Positions 44,379 to 54,778 of a DNA stretch of 64,000 bases are shown here, piece after piece; position 1 is the first letter of the stretch, and each line of letters begins with the position of its first letter. A program made the translations under genes and the position numbers. This DNA is from Galeopsis tetrahit (lineage: Eukaryota; Streptophyta; Magnoliopsida; Lamiales; Lamiaceae): NCBI GenBank assembly GCA_963675135.1, contig OY776128.1, positions 72,422,670 to 72,486,669 on the forward strand, given 5' to 3'. The notes below the pieces were generated by a model. That model was not told the DNA's origin. It did not search any database and saw only the letters and a program-made list of their open reading frames with translations.

Positions 44379-46586
44379 CTGAGATAAGTGCAGAAGCCGG
44401 AACCATTTGCAAAAGAAAGAAGAAAAATGTGGATTGGCAATAACAAAAAGAAAGGGTATAAGGAGCTCCAGAGAAAGAATCTTGAGTGAATTGGCTCCAT
44501 GAGGTATGGCTCCAAGGAGTTTCAAAGTGAACAACGTTAAAACAAGGGGTGAAAAAATGTAGTACAAACAGAAACAGGCAAGAGAGAATGCTGAATTGTA
44601 TGAGCATGATGCTCAACAGGTGCAAAATCAATGAAGCATTGAACATCTTGAAATATAGACAATGATGGATTCCGGAAAAAATGGAAAAATGCCAAGCATT
44701 CAGTCTATATTAATTTTATAGGACCAGCACACTCACAGTCAATATGAAGGGGAAGGAGCAACTAACATGAATTTGAGTAACAGAAAACAAGGATATGAAA
44801 AATCACGATAGACAATAATTATCCAATAGGACACAAAATACAGAGAATGGTGTCACTATGAGAGTATTCCCAATAAATCAAAAGCTAAAAGGTTCCATAT
44901 TTAGATTGACCAATTGCTTAAAAGATTAATTCCACTTCCTGAATACATATCCAGTCTGTAACTTTCCTGCAAGCCATTTAATGCAAGGAACCGTGAATAT
45001 GATTAATGAGCAACCTCAAAGGCATTTTTAACAAAATCATTGCTCTTATCAGAACAATTCACGACCTTTTAACGTATTTATGAAGTTGAATTGGATAATT
45101 ATGCATAGGCACAACCAGTTGATCAATACTTTGAAAGAGTGGATATCATTATATTAACCAAAAAGACATGCCATTCAAGGAAAAAGTGAAACTTATAAAA
45201 ACAAATTAATGGTAGTCTACTTGTGGTCATCAAGTGCTACCATTCTAGTACTCAGACCATGAGTGTCTTCCACTATGGGTTACATTTAAATATTTGGTAA
45301 CTGCCAAAGGATTGGTTAGTTAACATGAAGAATTCAGTCAAACAAGTGAGAATGGAGGAGTCTGGAAAGGGGAGAAGTAAAAAAGCGTTGAGGGAACAGC
45401 TACAACAAAGCAAAAGATTATCCTCAATCTATCAGAAACACAAGTAAGAGGCAGATTTATTTAGGAACACAATTTTATCTTAGAAGGCAGATTGTGCTGC
45501 AGAAAGCACAAAGGATGATAATGGGGGAGATGAAAATTACTGAGGGAGAAGTATGCAGCAACCAAAAGTAATTCTTAGCAAGTTATGATTTCACTACGAC
45601 CAGAGAGGAATGGATAACAATCACATGGAGGATTATGAGACCCAGACATCATGAAGTTCAAATGCAACAGAGGAGTAGGAATGGATTCAGTATCATAGAT
45701 TGTTTAAGACACCCTTGATAATCAAACAAAATGAACACCTACAGTACCTCACCTATCATTTTCCTTTCACAGTTAGTAATGTCATCTTCATTCTGCATGA
45801 AGATGGTGCCTCGGGCATATATCTAATTCTCTAGGACAGATCCAAACAAAATAAAAAAATGCACACCATCTTCAAGAAGCACATGCCTCTGGCAACATCA
45901 GACCTTTGTGCCTCAGTGAGTCAGTGTGACTCGGCCACTCGGGTGCTGCTTTTTTTTCTTTCTTTTGTAATAATATCTTCAAACATCAATCAGCAAGCCC
46001 AAGACTACAGTACACTAGCAGATATTTCTATGCCAGATTTGTCACCTCATACCTTATTCAGTTTGAGTTAGCTCAGTTGTGCTAATGTCATCTATATCTA
46101 GGGGTGAATATCTGTAGATTTGGTCCTAAATGTAAAAGCCAAAAACCAAAATTGTTGATTTAATCAAAGCTGACCGTAACCGGCCAAAAAACTGAAATAA
46201 TCAGTTCAGTTTTTAAATTGGTTTAACTGAAGTTTCAGTATACTCATTAATATTTCATGAATTTTCCGTTTTACCTGTACTTGTACAAGCCAAAAATCCA
46301 ACATTCAATACACAGGAAACAAGCCAACAATTCAATCAAGCCTTCGAAATGTAAGAAAGTACAGTATCCAACTATAACACCAAATTACAGAAAATCACGA
46401 CACCAAGAAATTACAGAGAACCGCGACACCAACAAATTACGGGGAAGACTTAGAAATGAAAGAAATCACTCAAATTAGAGAATAAACGAGCTCATCCGTC
46501 CGTCAAGTTAAGAATTTCTCAAGTTGAGAAATCCCGATTCAGATATGAAATTGCGTGAGGTAAATAAAAAGAGAGTGTATGCCTAC
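44379..46586 (-). other. Long 5' UTR intron of the hnRNP Q-like gene (inferred)
   Basis: On the minus strand a donor, CCCTAAG|GTAGGC, lies at 46587/46586 and a pyrimidine-rich acceptor, CTTATCTCAG, ends at 44379, 21 nt before the start codon. The 2.2 kb between them is non-coding on both strands. A piece at about 45955-46030 is duplicated near 56483-56565. Confidence 0.5.
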
Positions 46587-46690
46587 CTTAGGGCTTCGAG
46601 GATATGCGCTGGCGACGGCGAACGATGTGCCGATGAGCGGTGGCGCCGGTGAGAGGATTGGGAGAAGCTCGGCTAGGTTGGAATGGGGGT
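46587..46690 (-). other. Probable non-coding first exon of the hnRNP Q-like gene
   Basis: GC-rich leader on the minus strand (CTCACCGGCGCCACCGCTC... CTCGAAGCCCTAAG) ending in a good donor. It is preceded by a pyrimidine-rich TTTCTTTCATTTTTG-complement region. Confidence 0.5.
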
Positions 46691-46699
46691 AGAGTTTCT

Positions 46700-47930
46700 T
46701 TCATTTTTGTTTTGACTTATCTATCTATTTATAATTAAAAAACCAGAGGCCATTTTTAAAAAAACTTTGCATATATGATTTGGAGTAGTATATATTAATC
46801 AAATTTATTTATTTTTTTTCACTTTTTCTCCTAAACTCGTAATAATATTTTTCTCCCAAAAAAAAAATCTAAACCCTACTAAAATTTTATAGTTCAATAA
46901 ATTTCAATATATGATTAAAAAAAGGTAATGAAATAAGAAAATTAAGTAAAAATATTAGTATTATGATAAATTTCAACATTTTATTAAATAAACATGAATG
47001 TGAACACAAGTAAATTCATCTATCAAAAAAGAAAAAATCGTTCTTCATTCAAATACATTGGTGAGGCGAATAAAAAGAAAAACGTGTCAAGTTAACCTAT
47101 TAACAACGGACCAACACAATTAGTCTTCCCTCTCATAAGACGTAACTCGATGATCAAAAAATTTAAAGACTCTTATAATCTATTGTTTTACGGATGTTTA
47201 TATAATAATCTTAAATATGTTATTTTAGAAGACATGAACATTATGCACACATCTCTGACGTCACTATCGAACCGCAAAATACGAGTTGCCGCAACGCAAC
47301 ACATAATCTCTCACTAATTAGTAAATCCCACTCCTTACCATATCTACTTCCATCCAAATTGCCATTTACAAATGTCACCTCAAATCACCCAACACTAAGC
47401 TATAAAAAGTTACAAAAATATCTTCTTTAAATCCAAACCACAATCAATGAATCAAACTAAAATCATTCAACGTCTTCCAAAACTTTGTTTCTTTCCAAAA
47501 AAATTGAGTTCACTTGCATAATCCTCCCTTCAATCGCTCAACTATCAAAAAAGTATGAAAATTAAATGTATAGTCTTAAGTCGGCAGAAAAATAATTACA
47601 TTTGATTTGAGTATAAAATATTTTTGCCCTTTGAAAGCTGGTAGATTGGTGCATTCGTGTAGTTTTTAAAGGTAAAAGTGCTTTTAAATTAGCTTTTTTG
47701 ACGGCAACATTGATTAAATGTTGAAATCTGATAGAGACCGTTTATATCATTTCCCTTGATCTTTATGTAACGATAAAATAGTCACACACTTTTTTCATGT
47801 AATCTTTAATTTTACTAAGCTACCCCTATAAGTGCCCCAGGGCCAAAATCATGTCCAATTCATTTCGTGTCATGCCATAATGTTTCATCTCGTATTCCAT
47901 TATACAAAGTCACTATTAAGTATTAACACG
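46700..47930. other. AT-rich spacer between hnRNP Q and TRAPPC2
   Basis: No gene is recognised. A slightly less AT-rich stretch with CG dinucleotides occurs near 47240-47340. Confidence 0.5.
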
Positions 47931-47934
47931 ATTG

Positions 47935-48108
47935 CTAATTAAAAATCATAGTAGAATCATGCACATTAAAATCCCAAATAATGACATTGATCTAAAAACA
48001 AATGAAAAACAAAACCTCCTCTCATAAGCCAAATGCGTGAATCCCTTTCTCCTCCAGGCCTCGTTTTCGGCATGCGAATTTAGGCAGCTAAGATCGGCGT
48101 TTATATCC
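47935..48108 (-). pseudogene. Duplicated 3' end of ROPGAP (last codons and 3' UTR)
   Basis: This segment matches 56855-57010, the end of the ROPGAP gene and its 3' UTR, over about 170 bp at roughly 80% by eye. The minus strand still reads LSCLNSHAENEAWR against LSRVNPHAEKESWR. The ROPGAP stop codon is changed, so the reading runs on. It lies directly downstream of the TRAPPC2 stop codon and may serve as that gene's 3' UTR. Confidence 0.72.
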
Positions 48109-48112
48109 TTGT

Positions 48113-50039
48113 TCAAAAATATTTTCTTGCAAGGGCACGAACTTTTGTATCAAAATGTGATGATGTGTTGCGACTTCCGGGAAGGTAAAGAGGATTCAGA
48201 AGAGTCTGAAAATGTCATCAGCATATTTGTTGAAACTATATAGATTTTGTAACTTCATTTTCATTTTTTACACAATACCACAATTCACATTAGAAAACAA
48301 TACTACTACCACTAGTACTAGAACCAAGGAAAAACCATACCAGTTAAAATCTTGGGGGCAATTCTAAAAATCATGCAAGGATGATGAATTTGCATATATG
48401 CACTATGAATTTTAAAACAAGAAACTCAAAAATGCCAATTTATATAACAGATGCATGATGTTATGGTAAAACCTAGGATGCTATAATTAGAGATATAAGG
48501 ACGATTAAAAGGAACATTTTAGACAATAAAAATCTATGTCAGGCCAAGATAACTCTATACTATGTTGTTGCATCAGAAGATAGTTCTAAAATTCAGCGAC
48601 CATATCTAATTATTCATGCAGATTATGTTTAATATGTATTAAAGTAAATAACTTGCCTTGATATATAGCTCATGAACCTCTTGGAAGAAGCTCTTGATTC
48701 CGTCATCATTTCGAGAATCATGAAGCAGCATTAATCGAGTGTGTATGAAGATTAGTGGTTAAGAAAAGTAGGAAACATATAAGGCCAGATGGGAAATAGA
48801 TACAGTTTAATGAACTGATACGCAAACAAGAACTTACAGAATCAGATAGTTAACTGAGAGAAAAGCTAGTAAGGATCAAGTACAACTCAAATTGAAAAAT
48901 ATAAGGTGTTAAGTGTAAAACCTAATAAGCATTGAGGAAAGGCCATATTAAGAACAAGGCAATAGTCCAAGCAACCAAATCCAAATAAAGCATGCTTACA
49001 ATCCTTCGGTTGTAATTGATGTGAGGAAAAAATGTGCAACCGTGATCAGATTTGAACATATAAATTTAATGTGATATTACATGGTCCAAATCAATGGATT
49101 TCAATTTCAACATAACAAATAATATAGTTAAGTTAATACTCCCTGAATTTGTATCTGCATTGCCATTAGGGGAAGAGGAATATAATTTGAAGGTGAAAAT
49201 GCACTGAAGAAGAACCGAATTCCATTGATCATAAATGCAGAAACAACACTACTTATACGTGAATGAATTCTCACTATTAGGTTATGTTTGATAGCTAAGA
49301 TTAAGGGTAGATTATGCTTTAAAATCTGTAAAGGTTAGATATCATTATAATCTCAACCTAATCAGTCTTAGCTAGCAAACATGGTCTTATCGAGTTCCAT
49401 CGCCTAGATAAAAACAATTTACTCTTTAGGCTTTCAACGAAATGCTGCCAATTTATCAATTTCTTCCAAAGTAGTATTTCAACAAGAGAGCAGGTAGGGC
49501 ATCAAATAGTGAGAACAGATGAAAGGATATGACCAGCAGTCACGTAGACTGACACCACCAAGTCATTGAATCTATCGACTCCTCTTAGAAACCTGATCCA
49601 TAAAAACATACACACAAAACGATACATCAATCCTAGAAACTACAGAATAATCAAAAAAACAGTTGCTACTATCAGTCAATCATTACAATTTTCTCGTAAT
49701 CAAGCATAAAAACAACCACACCGTACACAGCGAATGAAGCAGAGATCTCACATAGCACTAGTAGTCCACGCCATGTCCTGAACAATGTCTAAAGCGGCAT
49801 GTAATATAAACTGGTGTTGATGAGCGGCATCCTCTTTCTACCATTATAGATTGTCAATTTGTAGAAGAAAAAAACATGATTAGACACATTTCACCAAAAA
49901 CATGAAAATGCAAAATAAAAAATAAGGCAATTTGAATGAAAAAGCGAAGAAAACGTACTTTGGGTACAGTACCCACTTCAGCTTCATAAATCGGGATGTC
50001 GTTTTTGCTAACTATCATAAAACACGCAGTACTTGCCAT
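48113..50039 (-). CDS. TRAPPC2: Trafficking protein particle complex subunit 2 (TRAPPC2, sedlin)
   Basis: Core subunit of the TRAPP tethering complexes in ER-Golgi traffic. Five exons (minus): 50039-49959, 49837-49752, 49592-49531, 48742-48657 and 48205-48113, giving 135 residues. Reading: MASTACFMIVSKNDIPIYEA, EDAAHQHQFILHAALDIVQD, MAWTTSAMFLRGVDRFNDL, VVSVYVTAGHTRLMLLHDSR, NDDGIKSFFQEVHELYIK and TLLNPLYLPGSRNTSSHFD, ending KVRALARKYF. The longin-like alpha/beta fold of sedlin is covered end to end, and the length is that of plant and animal homologues (135-140). Intron 3 only splices in frame as an AT-AC intron and intron 4 as GC-AG; both are listed separately. Confidence 0.93.
48206..48656 (-). 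other. GC-AG intron 4 of TRAPPC2
   Basis: The exon ends CAAG and the intron starts GCAAGT, the classic GC donor, and ends ATTTTCAG. No GT donor near the junction preserves the LYIK/TLLNPLY reading. Confidence 0.85.
48743..49530 (-). other. U12-type AT-AC intron 3 of TRAPPC2
   Basis: On the minus strand the intron begins ATATCCTTTC, matching the minor-spliceosome 5' site ATATCCTT, and ends TCTTCATAC. A TTCTTAAC branch-site-like motif lies 16 nt before the end, close to the consensus TTCCTTAAC. Splicing here gives GGT C|AC ACT CGA, i.e. AGHTRLMLLHD, exactly the conserved sedlin sequence. No GT/AG pair fits. Confidence 0.88.
49273..49388. mobile_element. Small MITE inside the AT-AC intron
   Basis: TTAGGTTATGTTTGATAGCT ... 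AGCTAGCAAACATGGTCTTA form an inverted pair; a related copy lies at 41341-41452. Confidence 0.55.
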
Positions 50040-52120
50040 CGATCTCTCACAGCTGTTCCTCTTCTTTTTCTTTGGTTTAATTTCTCAGCTGATTCCTAAT
50101 CGGAATTTCAATTAAGAACGTTGTTAGATTTGAACTTTTACGAGTGATTTAGATCGATGGAGACCTAATTCGAGAAGATCTTGGAATTTCCTCGGTCCGA
50201 ATCCGATAGCAACTCGGCAAGAGCAATTGGCCGGCTCGACTTTTAGATTCGTTTATGAATCGCTCGAAACTGGAAAAAGCGAAACGGTCCAGTGATCGAT
50301 TGAACCGGCCAACTCGTTGATTTGGCTTTTTCTATTTTTTAGAAAAAAAGGTGAAACTAAAAGGATTTTTTACAAAAAAAAATTCTTAATTTCTACTGCC
50401 TCCATCTCGCGCACTCTCATAATATTCACATATTTATATAACTTTATAAAATTACCCCTCAATACTTCACTTTATTACATTTTTTTTTAAGTGTGTTCAT
50501 TTTATAGTGCAAACACTTATAAGATGATTATAAGATGAAGGGTGTATTTTTTTTTTTTTGGCTTGTCTCCCACTCCATTGGTCCATCCCTTTCTCTCAAA
50601 AGATAAACAACTACAAATAAAATCATTGCAGACTATCTTATATTCTTTTCTTCTTTTTGAAAGTTGTCCACCGTAAAAAGAAAAAAAAATGAGTGTTAAT
50701 AGTTACAACTCAGAATTCTATATACCCACCTTGTAAAATTTTGAAATTCAATTTACATGTAAAATGATTTTACTTCATATATTATTAAATTAAAAAAAAT
50801 ACACATATTATTAAATTTGATTTTTATATATACATATAAAAGTTATGAATTAATTATCATTTTATTGTGTTGCATCCATTAATTCATTCAATAGAAACAA
50901 TCAGATGAAGGTGTCCTTGCCTTGAATTGAGAATACAACAGATTTAGACACCTCCTGAAATAACTTGGCTTTTGCAAACTATCATCTCAAACTTACTTTT
51001 CTACATTTTCACCCACAAATTATACATATCACCTTTACTAAATAACCAAACTTCTGCTCAACTATATTAGCCTCCACACTTGGCCAAACTTTAGCCGCGT
51101 CCTATATAGCGTTCAAAAAGTGGACGAAAACTTACTATTCTCAATTGCGTCACAATCTCAGCGATTGCTGCAATAACATAACACAAAATACAAAGTCAGC
51201 AATTGTATATATAAGAAGGATGCAATTTACTCTGCAAATAACTTGAGTGCTAAAATTTAGAGCTGTGATCTTTAAAAACAATGCACAGTGATCTATTAGA
51301 AGCTTATGATGAACTACTAAGGGCCTGTTTTCAATCACTACTAAATGCTCCAGAATTACCTTTTTTATAAGCTGGTAGACTCAGCTTTTTTGAAAAAAAG
51401 TGATTCTAGAGTTTCCATCACATTTGCAGACACCACCTAATACAAGTCGTGTGATGTATGCAATCTCAACTTAAATTGGGTAAACAACACTCACACGAGG
51501 CTTAAAGGTCTCCTTTACACACTCTTAACCGTACTTGTATAAACATCTAACAGCCACCTTATGCCTCATATCAATAACAGAGCAACACAATAAAACAATC
51601 TAACTTGGAAATCCCAGCACAAGGACTTCCAAAACAAAATCTCGTTCATCAAAGCATAAAGTTGATCATCTGTGATATTTGATATACTTTTTGCTCAAAT
51701 TACAGGAAAATTTGAGGAAAGAAAAAACATTCTTCAAATACAAAGTATAACGAAAAGAAATCTAAAACAAAGATTAGAAACAACACATACCCAAATAATA
51801 AAGAAAATATTACACTAAAATTAAAAAAGCAAGAACAGGAAATTACCCATTGTGTTGAGAGCTCAGCCTCATTGCGCTGTTGCATGCATCTCTATAGACA
51901 CAATGTATCTAATAATCAAACACAATTAGCTTTTAGGATTTAACTAATGTCTGAATTAGATATAGAAGTAACAAAAAAGGTCTGGAAAATACCTAAAATC
52001 TTGACATCAATCACCAGCAAGCTATTCCATTCAATCTTTGTGAAGTTGTCCGAAATGGCACACAAATATATATGCTGGCTGCTGTTGTTTCAGTAGGAGA
52101 AGAGAGTAATTATGTCACTG
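50040..52120. other. Spacer between TRAPPC2 and the PPR gene
   Basis: 50040-50340 is the TRAPPC2 leader/promoter side. A decayed Stowaway-like segment spans about 50395-50545 (TTTATAAAATTACCCCTCAA, GTGCAAACACTTATAAGAT). An element end, AAGGGCCTGTTTTCAATCAC, occurs near 51319. On the minus strand a possible spliced 3' UTR exon of the PPR gene lies at about 51847-51890 (ATGCAACAGCGCAATGAGGC before a GTAATTTCC donor), with a donor TTTTAG|GTATTTTCC near 51990. No separate gene is recognised. Confidence 0.45.
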
Positions 52121-54535
52121 CTAGCCTTGTTTTAGCAAGCTATTCAAGATTGCAGAAGCCTCCTCTGTTGCTTCACGTGTAGAGTAATGTCCGAGTATGG
52201 AGACATACTTTAGAGTAACATCAAGCTTTGGATCAAGTGACTTGGATGAAACTATGTTCCTCCAGTCTTTAGATTTCCCTACTAAACAAACGCCGTGTAA
52301 CAGGGCGGCAAAAGTCACTTCATCTACATGGGAGCCTTTCTTCAACATTTTATCAGTTAGCTGCAACGCGGCTTCAAGCATTTTGTGTAAACAAAGACAC
52401 GCAATGATTGAACTGTATGAAGCAGATATGTGATGCCACCCATCCGATATCATCCTCCCGAAAATATCAAGAAGCATTGACGATTCACTCTGTATCCTTG
52501 AAGTATTGTTTGATAACCCATTAACCAAATAATGAAACGTAACATCATTGGGATTACACTTGCTCATCAGCATTTCTTCAAAAAACAAAGATGCTTTTGC
52601 GATTTTTCCCTCTTTGCAACAGCTACCTATCAGTACAGAATAAGTCACCACATTAGGTTGTACACCATTGGATTGCATTCCTTTGAGAAACTTCTCAGCT
52701 CCTGCAAAATTTCCACAACGGCAAAATCCATTGATGATTGAGGTATAAGTCACAACATTTGGTGCATATCTCTGTTTGACGATGAGGCAAAACACAGTCA
52801 ATGCACCAAATAAATCATTCTGCTTTATAAATCCATCAATTATCGTAGAATATGTGAACTCATCTGGATAGACCTTTCTTTTAGTCATCTTATTAATGCA
52901 AGAAACAGCATCTTTCATCATCCCAAATTTGCAGTAGCCCTTAATCATAGCATTATACCCCACAAGCCCAGGATCCATACCCCTTTTCAATATGTCATGA
53001 AAAAGTATCTTTGCTTTATCAAAATTACCACTTCTGATATATCCATCAACTAAGGAGGCATATACATATGCATCTGGAGATACATTTTGACTAAGCATCT
53101 CTTCAACAAGCTGCTCAACATCACCAAATCTACCTTTTCTGCTAAGCCCATTAATCAAAACATTGTAAATGCACGCGTCAGGGGTTACTCCCCTTTCCAT
53201 CATATTATTTCGGATTGTCAATGCAGCATCAACTTCACCAGAGACTACTAAACCGTGTATAAGACCTCCATAGGTAATTAAATCAGGTTTATGTCCAAAT
53301 TGGGTCATATCAACTAGCAAATGTGAGGCTTTCTCAAAATCTCCCTCTCTGCAATAGGCATGTACAAGGGGAGTAAAGGTCAGCTTATTAGGAACCAATC
53401 CACTCTTGCTTACCTCTTGTAAAAGTTGTTCTGCTTCTTGCACCTTCCCATCCCTACAAGCATGAGAAATCAAAGTATTATACATAATAATATCGAATTC
53501 ATACCCAGCTTCAATCATTTTCCTTGTCGTCTCCAAAGCTTCCCGAACATAGCCATATTTGTATTTAGCATCAACAACATTGTTATACACTTGAGTATTT
53601 ACTTCCACACAGCTTGACTCCATTTCCTTTAAGATTTGATCAACCTTCACAAACTCCCCTCTTTTGCAAAATCCATTAATTATCGCCCCATACGTCTCTT
53701 GGTTTGGCAAGAAACCTTTCTTTTTCAAGTCCTCGAAAAGTTCATGAGCTCTCTTAACATCACCTTTTTTGCAGTATCCATCAATGAGAATATTGTAGAA
53801 CACAATATTCGGAATGCAGCTCCTACCCCACCTTTTCTCAATCAACCTTCTACCCTTCTCCACCTTTCCTTCTTTACACAATCCATTCACCATTATACAA
53901 ACACTATAATTATCCAAAGAACTACTCTCACTAGAATCATTTCTCTTCGCCATCTCCTCGTATACACACCAAGCAGCTTCCACCTTCCCATCCTTTACAA
54001 GCCCATTGAGCAAAGAATTACAAGCCCATAATTGAGGCAACTCATTGATATTTCTCAACATATATGAATACAACTCAAGAGCTTTTGAAACCAAACCCGT
54101 ATCTGCATAGGCACTTATTACAAAACTCAAAGCCTCAGTGGTAGGCCGTTTCTCAGCGCATTGCAAACACTCCAACAACACATTGTCGACTTCTGTGAAC
54201 ACTTTGGACCGGGCCAATAGCTTCAGAAGCGAAGAATAAGCAAACCCATCAATGGAAAGACTGTTATGAGAGACGAAACCAAAAAACTTGAGACCCAATT
54301 CACAATCACGAATTTTGTCGAACACTATGTGGGCAACTTCTGCAGGAGCAATTTCCTCTTCAAAGAACCGATTTTTGAGGGTTTCTTCCCACAGTTTATC
54401 TTCACTTGTGAGAATTTCACAAACTTCATTTGCTAACTTCTTGATTTGGGGCGTGATGAGAGACTTTCCGGGTGGTCTGATTTTAGGTTGGGGGTGATTT
54501 AGGGGTTTGAGTAGGGCGATAATCGCTTTAGACAT
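52121..54535 (-). CDS. P-class pentatricopeptide repeat protein, At1g52620-like
   Basis: Organelle RNA-binding protein acting in transcript processing, stability or translation. An intact intronless frame of 804 codons. About 18-19 35-residue P-type motifs run from about residue 95 to 780, for example NIVFYNILIDGYCKKGDVKR, DAYVYASLVDGYIRSGNFDK and NVVTYTSIINGFCRCGNFAG. No E, DYW or SMR domain follows; the chain ends NSLLKQG. The N-terminus MSKAIIALLKPLNHPQPKIR has few acidic residues and could be a mitochondrial or plastid transit peptide. The pre-repeat segment EIAPAEVAHIVFDKIRDCEL and the late SASYSSIIACLCLHKMLEAA region recall At1g52620, from memory only. Start: first ATG, with little upstream reading. 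Confidence 0.95.
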   Translation of the reverse strand: MSKAIIALLKPLNHPQPKIRPPGKSLITPQIKKLANEVCEILTSEDKLWEETLKNRFFEEEIAPAEVAHIVFDKIRDCELGLKFFGFVSHNSLSIDGFAYSSLLKLLARSKVFTEVDNVLLECLQCAEKRPTTEALSFVISAYADTGLVSKALELYSYMLRNINELPQLWACNSLLNGLVKDGKVEAAWCVYEEMAKRNDSSESSSLDNYSVCIMVNGLCKEGKVEKGRRLIEKRWGRSCIPNIVFYNILIDGYCKKGDVKRAHELFEDLKKKGFLPNQETYGAIINGFCKRGEFVKVDQILKEMESSCVEVNTQVYNNVVDAKYKYGYVREALETTRKMIEAGYEFDIIMYNTLISHACRDGKVQEAEQLLQEVSKSGLVPNKLTFTPLVHAYCREGDFEKASHLLVDMTQFGHKPDLITYGGLIHGLVVSGEVDAALTIRNNMMERGVTPDACIYNVLINGLSRKGRFGDVEQLVEEMLSQNVSPDAYVYASLVDGYIRSGNFDKAKILFHDILKRGMDPGLVGYNAMIKGYCKFGMMKDAVSCINKMTKRKVYPDEFTYSTIIDGFIKQNDLFGALTVFCLIVKQRYAPNVVTYTSIINGFCRCGNFAGAEKFLKGMQSNGVQPNVVTYSVLIGSCCKEGKIAKASLFFEEMLMSKCNPNDVTFHYLVNGLSNNTSRIQSESSMLLDIFGRMISDGWHHISASYSSIIACLCLHKMLEAALQLTDKMLKKGSHVDEVTFAALLHGVCLVGKSKDWRNIVSSKSLDPKLDVTLKYVSILGHYSTREATEEASAILNSLLKQG

Positions 54536-54600
54536 GGGATTGGGAAGAATGGCGTCTGTTACAAACAGGAGTTTAAAATGAAGGGATTTTTTTTTATTCA

Positions 54601-54740
54601 GTTTAAAATGACCTGTTCATATATGCACTGGTAGTGGTGTTGATGAGCAGCATAATACTGTAGATTGTCCATTTGTACAAGAAAAAAAAAAAACAATTTA
54701 AAGGGGTAGGGTTTCTTTCATTTTTGTTTGACTCAAAAAC
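54601..54740. repeat. Duplicated scraps of TRAPPC2 exon 2 and of the hnRNP Q 5' region
   Basis: 54632-54680 (GGTGTTGATGAGCAGCAT, TAGATTGTCCATTTGTAC) matches TRAPPC2 exon 2 and its upstream intron at 49812-49862 (GGTGTTGATGAGCGGCAT, TAGATTGTCAATTTGTAG). Immediately after, GGGGTAGGGTTTCTTTCATT matches 46685-46710. The order differs from the source loci, so this is a rearranged duplication. Confidence 0.6.
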
Positions 54741-54778
54741 TACATAAATCAAATCATTTTTCCCTCTTTTTCTCTTAA

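Noticed and set aside
48037..48243. 68-codon plus frame as a small gene
   Set aside because: Antisense of the last TRAPPC2 exon and the ROPGAP-like segment.
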